This document shows positions 27,051 to 38,203 of a stretch of 64,000 nt of DNA, one piece after another. Origin of the DNA: Pseudoalteromonas sp. 0303 (GTDB taxonomy: Bacteria; Pseudomonadota; Gammaproteobacteria; Enterobacterales; Alteromonadaceae); the NCBI RefSeq assembly GCF_013349995.1, contig NZ_JABVXF010000007.1, forward strand, positions 96,481-160,480. The letters run 5' to 3'. The notes below the pieces were generated by a model. The model searched no databases, was not told the origin of the DNA, and saw nothing but the letters and a program-made list of their open reading frames with translations. The position numbers were made by a program, and so were the translations under genes. Within the stretch, counting starts at the first letter, position 1; each line of letters opens with the position of its first letter.

Positions 27051-28927
27051 GGCGCGTCACTTTGGGCTATTTGAATCGGGTTCGCTGAGAAGTAGTAATC
27101 CATTAATTGACGCGCAATAGGCGCACCAACTGTACTACCACCACCGGTGTTTTCAACCACCACAGAGACCACAATTTGTGGATCGTTATAGGGTGCAAAA
27201 CCAACATAGATAGCGTTATCACGTTGGCGCTCTTTAAGTGATTTTGCGTCGTAACGCTCACCTTGAGCAATACTCACAACCTGAGCAGTACCTGTTTTAC
27301 CAGCTGGGTCGTAATTCGCCCCTTTAAATGCTTTATGCGCCGTACCTGTGACTTTATGTACGGTGTTGTGCATCGCATCTAGCGCAATTTGCCAATGATG
27401 TGGATTTTTTAATACTACAGGTGGCTTTTCATCATTATTAATTTGCGTTACTTCGTTTTCTTTTTTAGCGACTTGTACAAGGTGCGGAGGGTGATCGAGT
27501 CCGCGGTTCACTAATATGTTGGTAGCATTAGCTATTTGCATCGGTGTTGCGGTCCAATAACCTTGCCCGATACCCACTGAAATGGTGTCGCCGCGCCACC
27601 ATGATTCTCTAAAGCGGGCTTCTTTCCACTCTCGCGATGGCATAATGGCAGATGTTTCTTCATGAATATCGATTCCAGAAAGTTCGCCAAAGCCAAACTG
27701 CGTCATAAAGTCACTGATTTTGGTGATCCCTAAACGGTAAGCAACATCGTAAAAATAGGTATCGCATGACTCTTCAATAGCACGATAAACATCAACATGA
27801 CCATGGCCCCAACGTTTCCAGTCACGCCATTTGTGCTCCACATTAGGAATTTGGAAAAAACCCGGATCCCAAATTTGTGTTTGCTCGGTTACAAGTCCTT
27901 CTTCAAGGGCAAGGATCGACATATGAGGTTTTACTGTAGAGGCAGGGGCATAACGCCCTTGCGTGGTACGGTTAATTAGCGGTCTGTCAGGGTTTAACAA
28001 CTTTTTGTAATCTGTGCTGCTGATACCATGAACAAATAAATTCGGGTCATAACTTGGGTTAGAGTAGAGCGCTAAAACGCCGCCATCTTTAGCATCAAGC
28101 ACTACAATGGCACCACGCATATCTTTTAAGGCATGTTGAGCAATTTGTTGCAGGCCAATATCCAAAGTAAGTACTAAGTCGTGACCAGGCTCAGGTGGTG
28201 TGAGGCTTAAAGTGCGTATAACTCGGCCACGGTTATTCACTTCAACGCGCTGCGAACCAACCACACCATGAAGGAGTTCTTCGTAATACTTTTCGATACC
28301 CAGCTTACCAATGTCGTGTGTTGCACGGTAGTTAGTAGCTTGGCCTTCAGCTTCAAGTTTGGTGAGTTCTTTTTTGTTGAGTTTGGCAACATAACCTAAG
28401 GCATGGGTAAGGGTATCACCATAAGGGTAATAGCGAGCTAAACGCGCTTCGATACTAAAGCCAGGAAACTTATGCTGATTAACCGAGAACTTTGCAACTT
28501 CGGTTTCGTCTAAACGGGCTTTTAATACTTGGCTTTTAAAGCGGCGATTGTGTTTAATGTCATCTAGAAAGTCAGCTTTTTGTTGCTCAGTTATTTGAAT
28601 AACTTTTTCAACTTCGCTCAGAGCCTCTTCAAGGTTATCAACTTCCTCGGGTATTACTTCTAAATTATAAACTGGCTTGTTTTCAGCCAGTAATACGCCA
28701 TTTCTGTCGTAAATAAGCCCACGGTTAGGGGCAATTGGAATAACTTTGATGCGGTTATCGTTCGAACGTGTTTGATAGTCTTGATGTTCGATAACTTGGA
28801 TGTTGTATAGGTTAGATAACAACACACCAATTAACAGTGTAACAAACACAAAACCCACAAATGCTCGGCGAGCAAACAAGTTTGCTTCAGCCGAGTGGTC
28901 TCGAATCGTGGGTCTGTGTTTTCGCAT
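27047..28927 (-). CDS. mrdA: Penicillin-binding protein 2 (PBP2)
   Basis: The 626-residue class B PBP has a short cytoplasmic tail, a membrane helix (about 22-42), a pedestal domain and a transpeptidase domain. Catalytic motifs are Ser330-x-x-Lys333 (STVK), an SxD/SCD at EESCDTYFYD, and KTG in PAGKTGTAQ. It cross-links glycan made by RodA during rod-shape elongation. It follows rlmH by 8 bases in the direction of transcription and overlaps rodA. Confidence 0.97.
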   Translation of the reverse strand: MRKHRPTIRDHSAEANLFARRAFVGFVFVTLLIGVLLSNLYNIQVIEHQDYQTRSNDNRIKVIPIAPNRGLIYDRNGVLLAENKPVYNLEVIPEEVDNLEEALSEVEKVIQITEQQKADFLDDIKHNRRFKSQVLKARLDETEVAKFSVNQHKFPGFSIEARLARYYPYGDTLTHALGYVAKLNKKELTKLEAEGQATNYRATHDIGKLGIEKYYEELLHGVVGSQRVEVNNRGRVIRTLSLTPPEPGHDLVLTLDIGLQQIAQHALKDMRGAIVVLDAKDGGVLALYSNPSYDPNLFVHGISSTDYKKLLNPDRPLINRTTQGRYAPASTVKPHMSILALEEGLVTEQTQIWDPGFFQIPNVEHKWRDWKRWGHGHVDVYRAIEESCDTYFYDVAYRLGITKISDFMTQFGFGELSGIDIHEETSAIMPSREWKEARFRESWWRGDTISVGIGQGYWTATPMQIANATNILVNRGLDHPPHLVQVAKKENEVTQINNDEKPPVVLKNPHHWQIALDAMHNTVHKVTGTAHKAFKGANYDPAGKTGTAQVVSIAQGERYDAKSLKERQRDNAIYVGFAPYNDPQIVVSVVVENTGGGSTVGAPIARQLMDYYFSANPIQIAQSDAP

Positions 28928-28935
28928 TGGCTTTA

Positions 28936-29406
28936 CTACTCGCGATGATAAGGGTGGTTGTTATTCAAGCTCCAGCCTCGGTATAGGCTTTCTGCAACAA
29001 TGATGCGCACTAGCGGGTGCGGTAGTGTCAGGTTTGATAATGACCACTTTTGCTCAGACGCTGCAATACACTCAGGTGCTAAGCCTTCTGGTCCACCAAT
29101 CAATAAGCTAACATCGCGACCATCAAGCTGCCACTTTTCCATACTTTTTGCCAGCTGATGGGTATCCATTGGTTTACCGGTCACCTCTAGCGTTACAATG
29201 CGGTTACCTTTAGGGATAGCAGCTAGGGTCTTTTCGCCTTCAAGTTGTAAAATACGTTTGATATCCGCATTTTTACCACGTTTACCTGCGGGGATTTCAA
29301 TTAGCTCAAGGGGCATATCACGTGGGAAGCGACGTTGATATTCTGTGAATCCGGTTTCAACCCATGCTGGCATTTTGGTGCCAACAGCAATCAATTGTAT
29401 TTTCAA
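28936..29406 (-). CDS. rlmH: 23S rRNA pseudouridine-1915 N3-methyltransferase
   Basis: The 156-residue SPOUT methyltransferase modifies position 1915 in helix 69 of 23S rRNA. SAM-binding LLIGGPEGL and the knotted C-terminus [17 protein letters not shown] with a terminal YHRE are diagnostic. Length is exactly family-typical. It sits between rsfS and mrdA, the usual order. Confidence 0.97.
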   Translation of the reverse strand: MKIQLIAVGTKMPAWVETGFTEYQRRFPRDMPLELIEIPAGKRGKNADIKRILQLEGEKTLAAIPKGNRIVTLEVTGKPMDTHQLAKSMEKWQLDGRDVSLLIGGPEGLAPECIAASEQKWSLSNLTLPHPLVRIIVAESLYRGWSLNNNHPYHRE

Positions 29407-29433
29407 AATGGTTACCTATGTCCTTGCTAAGGG

Positions 29434-29751
29434 TTAGCCCCAAAGTTTCTCTAGATCATAGAAGTCGCGAGTTTGGTCTTGCATTACATGCACTACCACA
29501 TCACCTAGGTCTACAAGCACCCATTCACCTTCGTTTTGGCCTTCGTAACCGAGAGGTTCTTCACCAGCATGGCGTGCTTCTTTAGCAACGTGATCAGCAA
29601 TCGATTGTACATGGCGTTTTGAGTTACCTGAGCACACTAACATGTAATCAGTAATGTCAGACTTACCACGAACATCAAGCTGTACCACATCACGGGCTTT
29701 CATATCATCGACTTTATCAAGGGCAAATGCGAGTAGTTGTTTAGAATCCAA
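29434..29751 (-). CDS. rsfS: Ribosome silencing factor RsfS
   Basis: The 105-residue protein binds uL14 on the 50S subunit and blocks subunit joining in stationary phase or starvation. The core reads LDVRGKSDITDYMLVCSG and ends VDLGDVVVHVMQD. The start is TTG at 29751: a stop lies three codons upstream, the next ATG is 16 codons inside, and only the TTG start gives the standard 105-residue length seen in E. coli. A weak GAGAA sits at ribosome-site distance. It is followed by rlmH 27 bases downstream. Confidence 0.94.
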   Translation of the reverse strand: MDSKQLLAFALDKVDDMKARDVVQLDVRGKSDITDYMLVCSGNSKRHVQSIADHVAKEARHAGEEPLGYEGQNEGEWVLVDLGDVVVHVMQDQTRDFYDLEKLWG

Positions 29752-29807
29752 AGTGTTTTCTCAAAAATAAATAATCTTAATTTGTTATTTTATCACGCAG
29801 GCAGTAT

Positions 29808-30443
29808 TTATTCATCTGTTTGGTAAAGATGATGCTGCGCAATGTATTGACTTACAGAGGTAGGTAAAAGTTCCGCTATATTATCATTTAAATGCAGCTT
29901 TTTTCTTATTTCGCTTGAGGCGGCATTAACTTGTATGCCATTTAAAAAGAATAACTTACCAGCAGGGGCTTGTTGTAGCTGGCTAAGTTGCTCTGTTAAG
30001 GCATGTGCCTTATAAGTGGCCAGTTCTCCAGCAACTTGGCAGTGTTGCCCCGGACGCTGGTACACCACAATATGACATAGTTTGACAATCTCTTGCCATT
30101 TAAACCATTTATCTAGGGTATTGAATGAGTCCATACCAATTAAAAACATAATCGGCGCTGCTGGGTTTTCTGCACGAAGCTCTTCTAAACTCAGCAAAGA
30201 ATAAGACGCACCTTCTCGGTTTAGTTCGCGGTAATCAATAGCAAAATGCGGATTGTCGGCAATCGCAAGTTTTAGCATGTTAATGCGATGCTCATCACTA
30301 ATTCCTGGCTTGGCTTTATGAGCAGGAATAGCACAAGGCATGAAGTAAAGGGTATCGAGTTGGCACTGCTGAACACACTGCTGGGCCATATTAATATGAC
30401 CTAAGTGAATTGGATCAAAGGTGCCACCAAAAATAGCAATCAT
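29808..30443 (-). CDS. nadD: Nicotinate-mononucleotide adenylyltransferase
   Basis: The 211-residue enzyme adenylates nicotinate mononucleotide to deamido-NAD. Nucleotidyltransferase motifs are GGTFDPIHLGH near the N-terminus and NAASSEIRKKL (ISSTxxR equivalent) near the C-terminus. The start is ATG 30443; a TTG just upstream has no supporting signal. It lies 12 bases after holA in the leuS-lptE-holA-nadD-rsfS-rlmH series. Confidence 0.96.
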   Translation of the reverse strand: MIAIFGGTFDPIHLGHINMAQQCVQQCQLDTLYFMPCAIPAHKAKPGISDEHRINMLKLAIADNPHFAIDYRELNREGASYSLLSLEELRAENPAAPIMFLIGMDSFNTLDKWFKWQEIVKLCHIVVYQRPGQHCQVAGELATYKAHALTEQLSQLQQAPAGKLFFLNGIQVNAASSEIRKKLHLNDNIAELLPTSVSQYIAQHHLYQTDE

Positions 30444-30455
30444 CAATTGTTACTC

Positions 30456-31496
30456 TTAGTCAAAGACCGGGTGGCAAGGTAAAGGTATCGCCACAGGTTG
30501 GCAAAACACTAAGCATATTTGCATTAATGCTTGGTAGGGGGCTACAAGGTTGCCTTGTTTATATGCGGCATCAAACTGAGCTAATTGCTTGGTAATTTGT
30601 TCGAGTACTTGGATGTTCAAGCGGTTTAAGGCCTGTTGTACAACAGCTTGTTGGTTTTTCCAAATATTATACTTTTTGTATAAATCAGCCATATTGGCAC
30701 CATTCAAGCGCCCGTGTTGCATTGCCAGTAAGTTAGCGCCTTCTTTATTAATGGCCCAAAAAATACTCATGGCTTCAGTGTTATCGGCAGCCAGCTTAGT
30801 CATTACTTTAACTGCTTGTTCGGCGTGGCCATTTAATAAAGCATCACTCAAATCAAAAATATCAAACTTTGACTGGTTGAGTAGCCCTTGCATCACAGCT
30901 TGTTGGTCAATTAGCTCACTACCATAAAGCAAAGATAGCTTTTCTAACTCTTGATGACAGGCAAGTAAATTTCCTTCAGTGGCATCAATTAAGCTTTGTT
31001 TCGCGTTGTTATGAAGGTTTAAGTTTAAACGGTAGCATTGCTCATCTAACCAGCGGCTCAGGTGATTACCTGTTAATGGGTAACAAGGAACAAATAAGCC
31101 TTGCTTATCGAGGGCTTTAAACCAAGCACTGCGTTGAATATCTTGGCTGGCTTTGGCACCTTTTAAAACCAAAATAGTATCGGGATTAGCAAGCTCAACA
31201 AGCTGCTTAAAGATTTGACTGCCTTGCGTACCTGGTTTTTGCTCGTTTAAATCAAACTCAATTAAGGTACGAGCGCTGAACAGTGACATACTTTGGTATT
31301 GAGCAACAATTTCTTGCCAATCAAAACCCGGCATTAAAGTAAATTTGATTACCTCGTCAAAGCCTTGCTGTTTAGCTGCTTGACGAATTTGCATGATGCA
31401 CTGAGCAATTTGGTAAGGCTCTTCACCAAAAACCATGTAAAAAGGCGCGAGGCCTTTTTTTAACTGGCTAGGAAGTTGGTTTGCATAACAACGCAT
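30456..31496 (-). CDS. holA: DNA polymerase III subunit delta
   Basis: The 346-residue clamp-loader subunit opens the beta clamp. The N-terminal segment GLAPFYMVFGEEPYQIAQCI and the internal WLDEQCYRLNLNL and EGNLLACHQELEKLSLL pieces are typical of HolA. Delta lacks a working Walker A, and none is seen. Its ATG shares one base with the lptE stop (TAATG), so translation is coupled. Confidence 0.95.
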   Translation of the reverse strand: MRCYANQLPSQLKKGLAPFYMVFGEEPYQIAQCIMQIRQAAKQQGFDEVIKFTLMPGFDWQEIVAQYQSMSLFSARTLIEFDLNEQKPGTQGSQIFKQLVELANPDTILVLKGAKASQDIQRSAWFKALDKQGLFVPCYPLTGNHLSRWLDEQCYRLNLNLHNNAKQSLIDATEGNLLACHQELEKLSLLYGSELIDQQAVMQGLLNQSKFDIFDLSDALLNGHAEQAVKVMTKLAADNTEAMSIFWAINKEGANLLAMQHGRLNGANMADLYKKYNIWKNQQAVVQQALNRLNIQVLEQITKQLAQFDAAYKQGNLVAPYQALMQICLVFCQPVAIPLPCHPVFD

Positions 31497-31984
31497 TACA
31501 GTTGTGATAACTCACGAACAATACGACGACTCGCTTGCTTACGAATTTCGCCTAATAGCAAATCAAGCTCTTTTGCTTTTGCAAGAGCATTGTCTGGGTC
31601 GTCTTGGTAGTTACGATACAATTCAAAGCTTTGATTAATCGCTTTTTGTCCAGGGCGCTTGAGGGTATAGCTTACGCTATAGGCAAGTTCATATTCAGCA
31701 ACCTGACCATTATCAAATAATGACAAGATTTGACGCTCTAAGCGGTCTTTGTGAATCTTTAACTCAGGGTGTTTACCAACTTGGTTAAGCTCAACTTTAC
31801 TCGCAATCAGTTCTTTTTCGACTAATTCGAATAAGGCTGACTTTTCATCATCACCAACAAGGGTGAGTACTTTCAAGTCGTCAGGCAAGTTAGAGGCTTT
31901 CTTTAAGTGAAAGCCACAACTTGTCAGCAGTAAACAGACTAGCGCAAGGGCTAGTCCGTTTTTCAGTGCTTGAAGCGCTGCCAT
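31496..31984 (-). CDS. lptE: LPS-assembly lipoprotein LptE
   Basis: With the ATG at 31984 the product is 162 residues: MAALQALKNGLALALVCLLL, then lipobox LTSC and GFHLKKAS. LptE is the outer-membrane lipoprotein plug of LptD in lipopolysaccharide export. The upstream TTG frame extension has no ribosome site and would overlap leuS. The chosen ATG begins two bases after the leuS stop codon begins its last base, leaving a one-base gap, so it is reinitiation-coupled to leuS. Confidence 0.93.
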   Translation of the reverse strand: MAALQALKNGLALALVCLLLTSCGFHLKKASNLPDDLKVLTLVGDDEKSALFELVEKELIASKVELNQVGKHPELKIHKDRLERQILSLFDNGQVAEYELAYSVSYTLKRPGQKAINQSFELYRNYQDDPDNALAKAKELDLLLGEIRKQASRRIVRELSQL

Positions 31985-31985
31985 C

Positions 31986-34574
<2,589 letters not shown>

Positions 34575-34760
34575 CTACGATTCCAGACTTCTTGCAAATT
34601 AATAAAAAATTGTCGATAAGGATAACCCAAAATACATGCTAATCACAGCGGCAAATAGGCGCTTTTGTTAATTTTCCAATGAAATATATTTTCAGGGCAG
34701 GTTAACCTATACTCAACTAGAATAACGGTTGATTTTTCATCATTTTTGAAGGAGTAAACG

Positions 34761-35219
34761 ATGGCAGATTATAAATCTTGGCTTAGCGATTTAAGTGCAT
34801 GGCTTAAAGACGTAAAAGATCATGAGCTAAAAGATGCAATGGAAAAATTTGTTGAGTCAGAGCAGGCACTTAAAGACTTAGGGCAAGAAAAGCTCAATCA
34901 GTATCGTGACTATCTACAACGCGATATCGACCACATTAAAGAAAACGACAGCCACTATGATTCACTCGCATGGCTAGAGCTTAAAGAATCGCTTTGGTAT
35001 GAGTTATCGCACATTGAAGATAAAACCCAGCTCGAATGGCAAGCCTTAAACCAAGATTTTCAACATAATGGTGTTTATCAAGAGGGAGAATGGATAGCCA
35101 TGGGCACATTAGTATGTAAAAATTGTCAGCATAGTTACGATGTTTACCATGCTACGCAAATTACTCCTTGTACTGAATGTGGCGGTATTTATTTTCGCCG
35201 TAAGGCATTACAACCTTAA
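34761..35219 (+). CDS. ybeL: Zinc-ribbon DUF1451 protein (YbeL-like)
   Basis: The 152-residue protein has a helical N-terminal half rich in charged residues and a C-terminal zinc ribbon with two CxxC knuckles (CKNCQHSYD ... CTECGGIYFRRK). This is the YbeL/DUF1451 family, encoded divergently from leuS in enterobacteria too. A GAAGGAG site precedes the ATG. TATACT at 34708 could be its -10 box. Function is unknown. Confidence 0.9.
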   Translation: MADYKSWLSDLSAWLKDVKDHELKDAMEKFVESEQALKDLGQEKLNQYRDYLQRDIDHIKENDSHYDSLAWLELKESLWYELSHIEDKTQLEWQALNQDFQHNGVYQEGEWIAMGTLVCKNCQHSYDVYHATQITPCTECGGIYFRRKALQP

Positions 35220-35250
35220 TCAGTGACGCAGGCTTGTGCTGGGCGTTACC

Positions 35251-35273
35251 TATAATGCCCAGTCAAGACTGGG
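35251..35273 (+). promoter_or_regulatory. Perfect -10 box and palindrome before the Lon-like gene
   Basis: TATAAT at 35251-35256 is immediately followed by the palindrome CCCAGTCAAGACTGGG (35258-35273, 7-bp arms), which would cover the transcription start. The left arm can alternatively pair with CTGGGC at 35239-35244. No good -35 is seen. This could be an operator or a leader hairpin. Confidence 0.4.
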
Positions 35274-35288
35274 AAATAAGAAGTTAGA

Positions 35289-37691
35289 ATGACAAAAAAA
35301 CTAATCCCTCTACCTATTTCTGCGTTAGCGCCTAAGATTGCCGCAAGTCATGTTGCAACTTGTATGCAAAACCCATATCCAGAAGCGTTGCCATTTATTG
35401 GTCAACAACGTGCACAAAGTGCCCTCGACTTTTCACTCGGAATGGAATTACCGGGTTACAATGTTTATGTGATGGGTGAAGCGGCTCACGGTCGTTACAC
35501 CTTAGTAAAAGACAAACTCACAGCCCATTCAAAAGACCGCCCAACGCCTAATGAGTGGTTGTATGTTAACAACTATGATGACCACCGCGAGCCAATCGCG
35601 TTATTTATGCAAGCAGGTCAATCAAAGCAATTAGCTGACGATATAGATTCATTTATCGACGAAGTACTCGATACATTCCCAGCGGCTTTTGATAACCCAG
35701 GTTATCAACGCAAGAAAAAGTCAATCGATCGTGAATTCACCGATACTTACGATGCGGCAATTACTGCTGTTGAAATTGCAGCTCTTGAACAAAGTGTGGC
35801 ACTGATTGAAGAAAATGGCGTTGTTGGGTTTGCGCCTTTAGTGAATGGTAAACAACTGAGCGACAGTGAATTTGCTGCTCTTGATGAGCCACTGCGTATC
35901 GAATTTTATGAGGTTATCGAAAAGCTTGAAGATGCGTTAATCGAAGCGCTGATTGAGCTTCCTCGTTGGAAACGAGAGTCATCTGAAAAGCTACGTAACC
36001 TTAAAAAATCAACTGCTGAGCTTGCCACTAAGCCACTCATTAAAGCCCTTGAACATAAATACGCGACACACATCGGTGTATTACGTTATTTAAAAGATAT
36101 TCGTGAAGAAATCATTGATGCGGTACTTGAATGGCTCGACGATGATGAAAACGACGAAAACAAAGAAGACTTTGACCGTAAAGGGATGCTCACAGACTTC
36201 TTTGCGCCAAATATTCTAGTCGAATACAAAGAGGGCGATGCAGCCCCTGTGGTGTATGAGCCAAACCCGACCTTTGGCAATATTTTCGGCAAAATTGAAT
36301 ATGCGACTTCGCAAGGCTCGCTTATCACCAGTTACCGCTCAATTCAGCCAGGTGCACTGCATCGTGCTAATGGTGGCTATTTGATTATGGATGCCGAGAA
36401 AGTCATGGCGAACCCACAAGTGTGGGATGGCCTTAAGCTTTCTCTAAAAACGCATCAAATTAAAAACGACTTACCCTATCAAGACAGCTCTGTGGGAAGT
36501 AGCTTTACGTTACGTCCGCAGCTTATTCCTCTTGATGTAAAAATAGTGCTGCTAGGCTCTCGGGACCTTTATTACACCATTGGTGAATATGACGAAGAGT
36601 TTGCAGAGTTGTTCCGTGTCCTTGCTGACTTTGATTATTACTTGCCAAGTAGCGATAAACTGCAATATCAGTTCATTACCAAGGTGACTGAATATTGTCA
36701 GCAAACACTCAATTGCACCGTAAATGAAGCGGCTATGGCGAGGTTATTAAAGTTTAGTTATCGCCAAGCTGAGCACCATAACAAGCTCTCAGCTCGCTTT
36801 GCAGATGTATTAGAGTTAGTGGCAGAAGCCAGTTTTTATGCCAAACAAGATGGCCAAACCGTGATTGATGCTCATCACATAGATGAAGCCATTGTTGGTA
36901 AGCAATACCGCACAGGGCAAATTTCTGAAACCATGCTGAGTGATATCAAAGAGGGGCAAATTTTAATTGCAACCGAAGGTCACGCAGTGGGCAAAGTAAA
37001 TGGCTTAACTGTGCTACATATTGGCGATACTTCATTTGGTACACCTGCACGCATAACAGCCACTGTATACGCAGGTGCAGATGGCGTAATTGACGTTGAA
37101 CGTGAAGCCGAGCTGGGTAAAGCCATTCACTCAAAAGGGGTGATGCTATTAACTGGTTACTTAGGTAATAAGTATGCTCAGCAATTTAGCCTAACGCTCA
37201 GTGCCAATATCGCAATAGAGCAAAGCTATGGCTACATCGACGGTGATAGCGCCTCATTAGCAGAGCTGTGCGCGCTTATATCAGCCATTACAAACTTACC
37301 TATTAGCCAATCTATTGCACTGACAGGTTCAATTAACCAGCATGGTGATGTGCAATCAATTGGTGGCGTAAACGAGAAAATAGAAGGTTTCTTCAAACTT
37401 TGCAAAATGCGTGGCTTAACCGGTGAGCAAGGGGTGATTATTCCTAAATCAAACCAAGTTAATTTAGTGCTTGATGACGAAGTACTCGATGCCGTTGAAA
37501 AAGGGCGCTTTAATATTTATGCCGTTGAAACGGTTGATCAAGCACTGAGCTTATTAATGGATAAAGACGCAGGTGAAATGACCGCAGAAGTTTACCCTGA
37601 AGGCTCTATAAACGCGCTAGCCTTAGCAAGGCTTGCCAATATTGCAGATATCGTAAATGGCGACAATGATGATGAGAAGGACGCAGAATGA
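35289..37691 (+). CDS. Lon-like ATP-dependent protease (AAA_32 / LonB-YcbZ type)
   Basis: The 800-residue protein has an N-terminal AAA_32-type domain and a C-terminal S16 Lon protease domain. The serine-lysine dyad is Ser654 (DGDSASLAE) and Lys697 (GGVNEKIEGFF). The 43-residue spacing equals that of E. coli Lon. The N-terminal loop reads MGEAAHGRYTL, a Walker A-like turn with Arg in place of Lys, as is usual for this family, so classical ATP hydrolysis is uncertain. The canonical Lon N-domain is missing. A strongly acidic linker (about 285-300: LDDDENDENKEDFD) splits the ATPase region. It is translationally coupled (ATGA) to an FKBP isomerase. Role: probable cytosolic quality-control or regulatory protease. 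Confidence 0.92.
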   Translation: MTKKLIPLPISALAPKIAASHVATCMQNPYPEALPFIGQQRAQSALDFSLGMELPGYNVYVMGEAAHGRYTLVKDKLTAHSKDRPTPNEWLYVNNYDDHREPIALFMQAGQSKQLADDIDSFIDEVLDTFPAAFDNPGYQRKKKSIDREFTDTYDAAITAVEIAALEQSVALIEENGVVGFAPLVNGKQLSDSEFAALDEPLRIEFYEVIEKLEDALIEALIELPRWKRESSEKLRNLKKSTAELATKPLIKALEHKYATHIGVLRYLKDIREEIIDAVLEWLDDDENDENKEDFDRKGMLTDFFAPNILVEYKEGDAAPVVYEPNPTFGNIFGKIEYATSQGSLITSYRSIQPGALHRANGGYLIMDAEKVMANPQVWDGLKLSLKTHQIKNDLPYQDSSVGSSFTLRPQLIPLDVKIVLLGSRDLYYTIGEYDEEFAELFRVLADFDYYLPSSDKLQYQFITKVTEYCQQTLNCTVNEAAMARLLKFSYRQAEHHNKLSARFADVLELVAEASFYAKQDGQTVIDAHHIDEAIVGKQYRTGQISETMLSDIKEGQILIATEGHAVGKVNGLTVLHIGDTSFGTPARITATVYAGADGVIDVEREAELGKAIHSKGVMLLTGYLGNKYAQQFSLTLSANIAIEQSYGYIDGDSASLAELCALISAITNLPISQSIALTGSINQHGDVQSIGGVNEKIEGFFKLCKMRGLTGEQGVIIPKSNQVNLVLDDEVLDAVEKGRFNIYAVETVDQALSLLMDKDAGEMTAEVYPEGSINALALARLANIADIVNGDNDDEKDAE

Positions 37692-38164
37692 TTAATTTAA
37701 TACTTTTACTGATCATTGGTATTTTTTGTTTTTTAATCTTTAAAAATAGTAAAAAGGCGAAGCTACAAGCCCTTGAAAATGAAAAACTCGCCGCGGACTT
37801 TTTAGCGAATAACAGTAAAGCCGACGATGTTCATGAAACCACATCTGGGCTGCAATACAAAATTGAGCAAAGTTCAGGGAATGACACAAAGCCAAGTGCA
37901 ACCAGTAAAGTAAAGGTTCACTATCATGGCACGCTTATGGATGGCAGTGTTTTTGACAGTTCAGTGGTAAGAAATTCGCCAATTAGCTTTGGTTTAAATC
38001 AAGTCATTGCAGGTTGGACCGAAGGATTACAGCTAATGAACGAAGGGGATAAGTTTACCTTTTATATCCCGCCTCAGCTTGCTTACGGCCGTAAACGCGT
38101 CGGCAGCATTCCAGCAGGTTCGCTACTTATATTTGATGTAGAGTTGATTAAGATAGAATCTTAA
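37688..38164 (+). CDS. FKBP-type peptidyl-prolyl isomerase, membrane-anchored
   Basis: The 158-residue protein starts with one hydrophobic helix (about 2-19: INLILLLIIGIFCFLIF) followed by KNSKKAK, an uncleaved anchor. The FKBP domain occupies about 65-156: KVKVHYHGTLMDGSVFDSS, GLNQVIAGWTEGLQLMNEGDK and AYGRKRVGSIPAGSLLIFDVEL. All usual active-site aromatic and Asp positions look present. Its ATG overlaps the stop of the Lon-like protease gene by 4 bases, suggesting joint production and perhaps a folding/proteolysis pairing. Orientation of the FKBP domain relative to the membrane is not certain. Confidence 0.92.
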   Translation: MINLILLLIIGIFCFLIFKNSKKAKLQALENEKLAADFLANNSKADDVHETTSGLQYKIEQSSGNDTKPSATSKVKVHYHGTLMDGSVFDSSVVRNSPISFGLNQVIAGWTEGLQLMNEGDKFTFYIPPQLAYGRKRVGSIPAGSLLIFDVELIKIES

Positions 38165-38169
38165 AATGT

Positions 38170-38199
38170 TAAAAAGGCTTCATCATGAAGCCTTTTTTA
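38170..38199. terminator. Bidirectional terminator between the FKBP gene and lnt
   Basis: AAAAAGGCTTCAT and ATGAAGCCTTTTT arms form a near-perfect hairpin with A and T runs on the two sides. It serves the rightward lon-FKBP unit and the leftward lnt unit. Confidence 0.88.
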
Positions 38200-38203
38200 A
38201 TAG

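Noticed and set aside
34575..34760. Leader attenuator or T-box for leuS
   Set aside because: No leucine-codon leader peptide, T-box core or terminator hairpin is visible; T-box control is not expected in this group.
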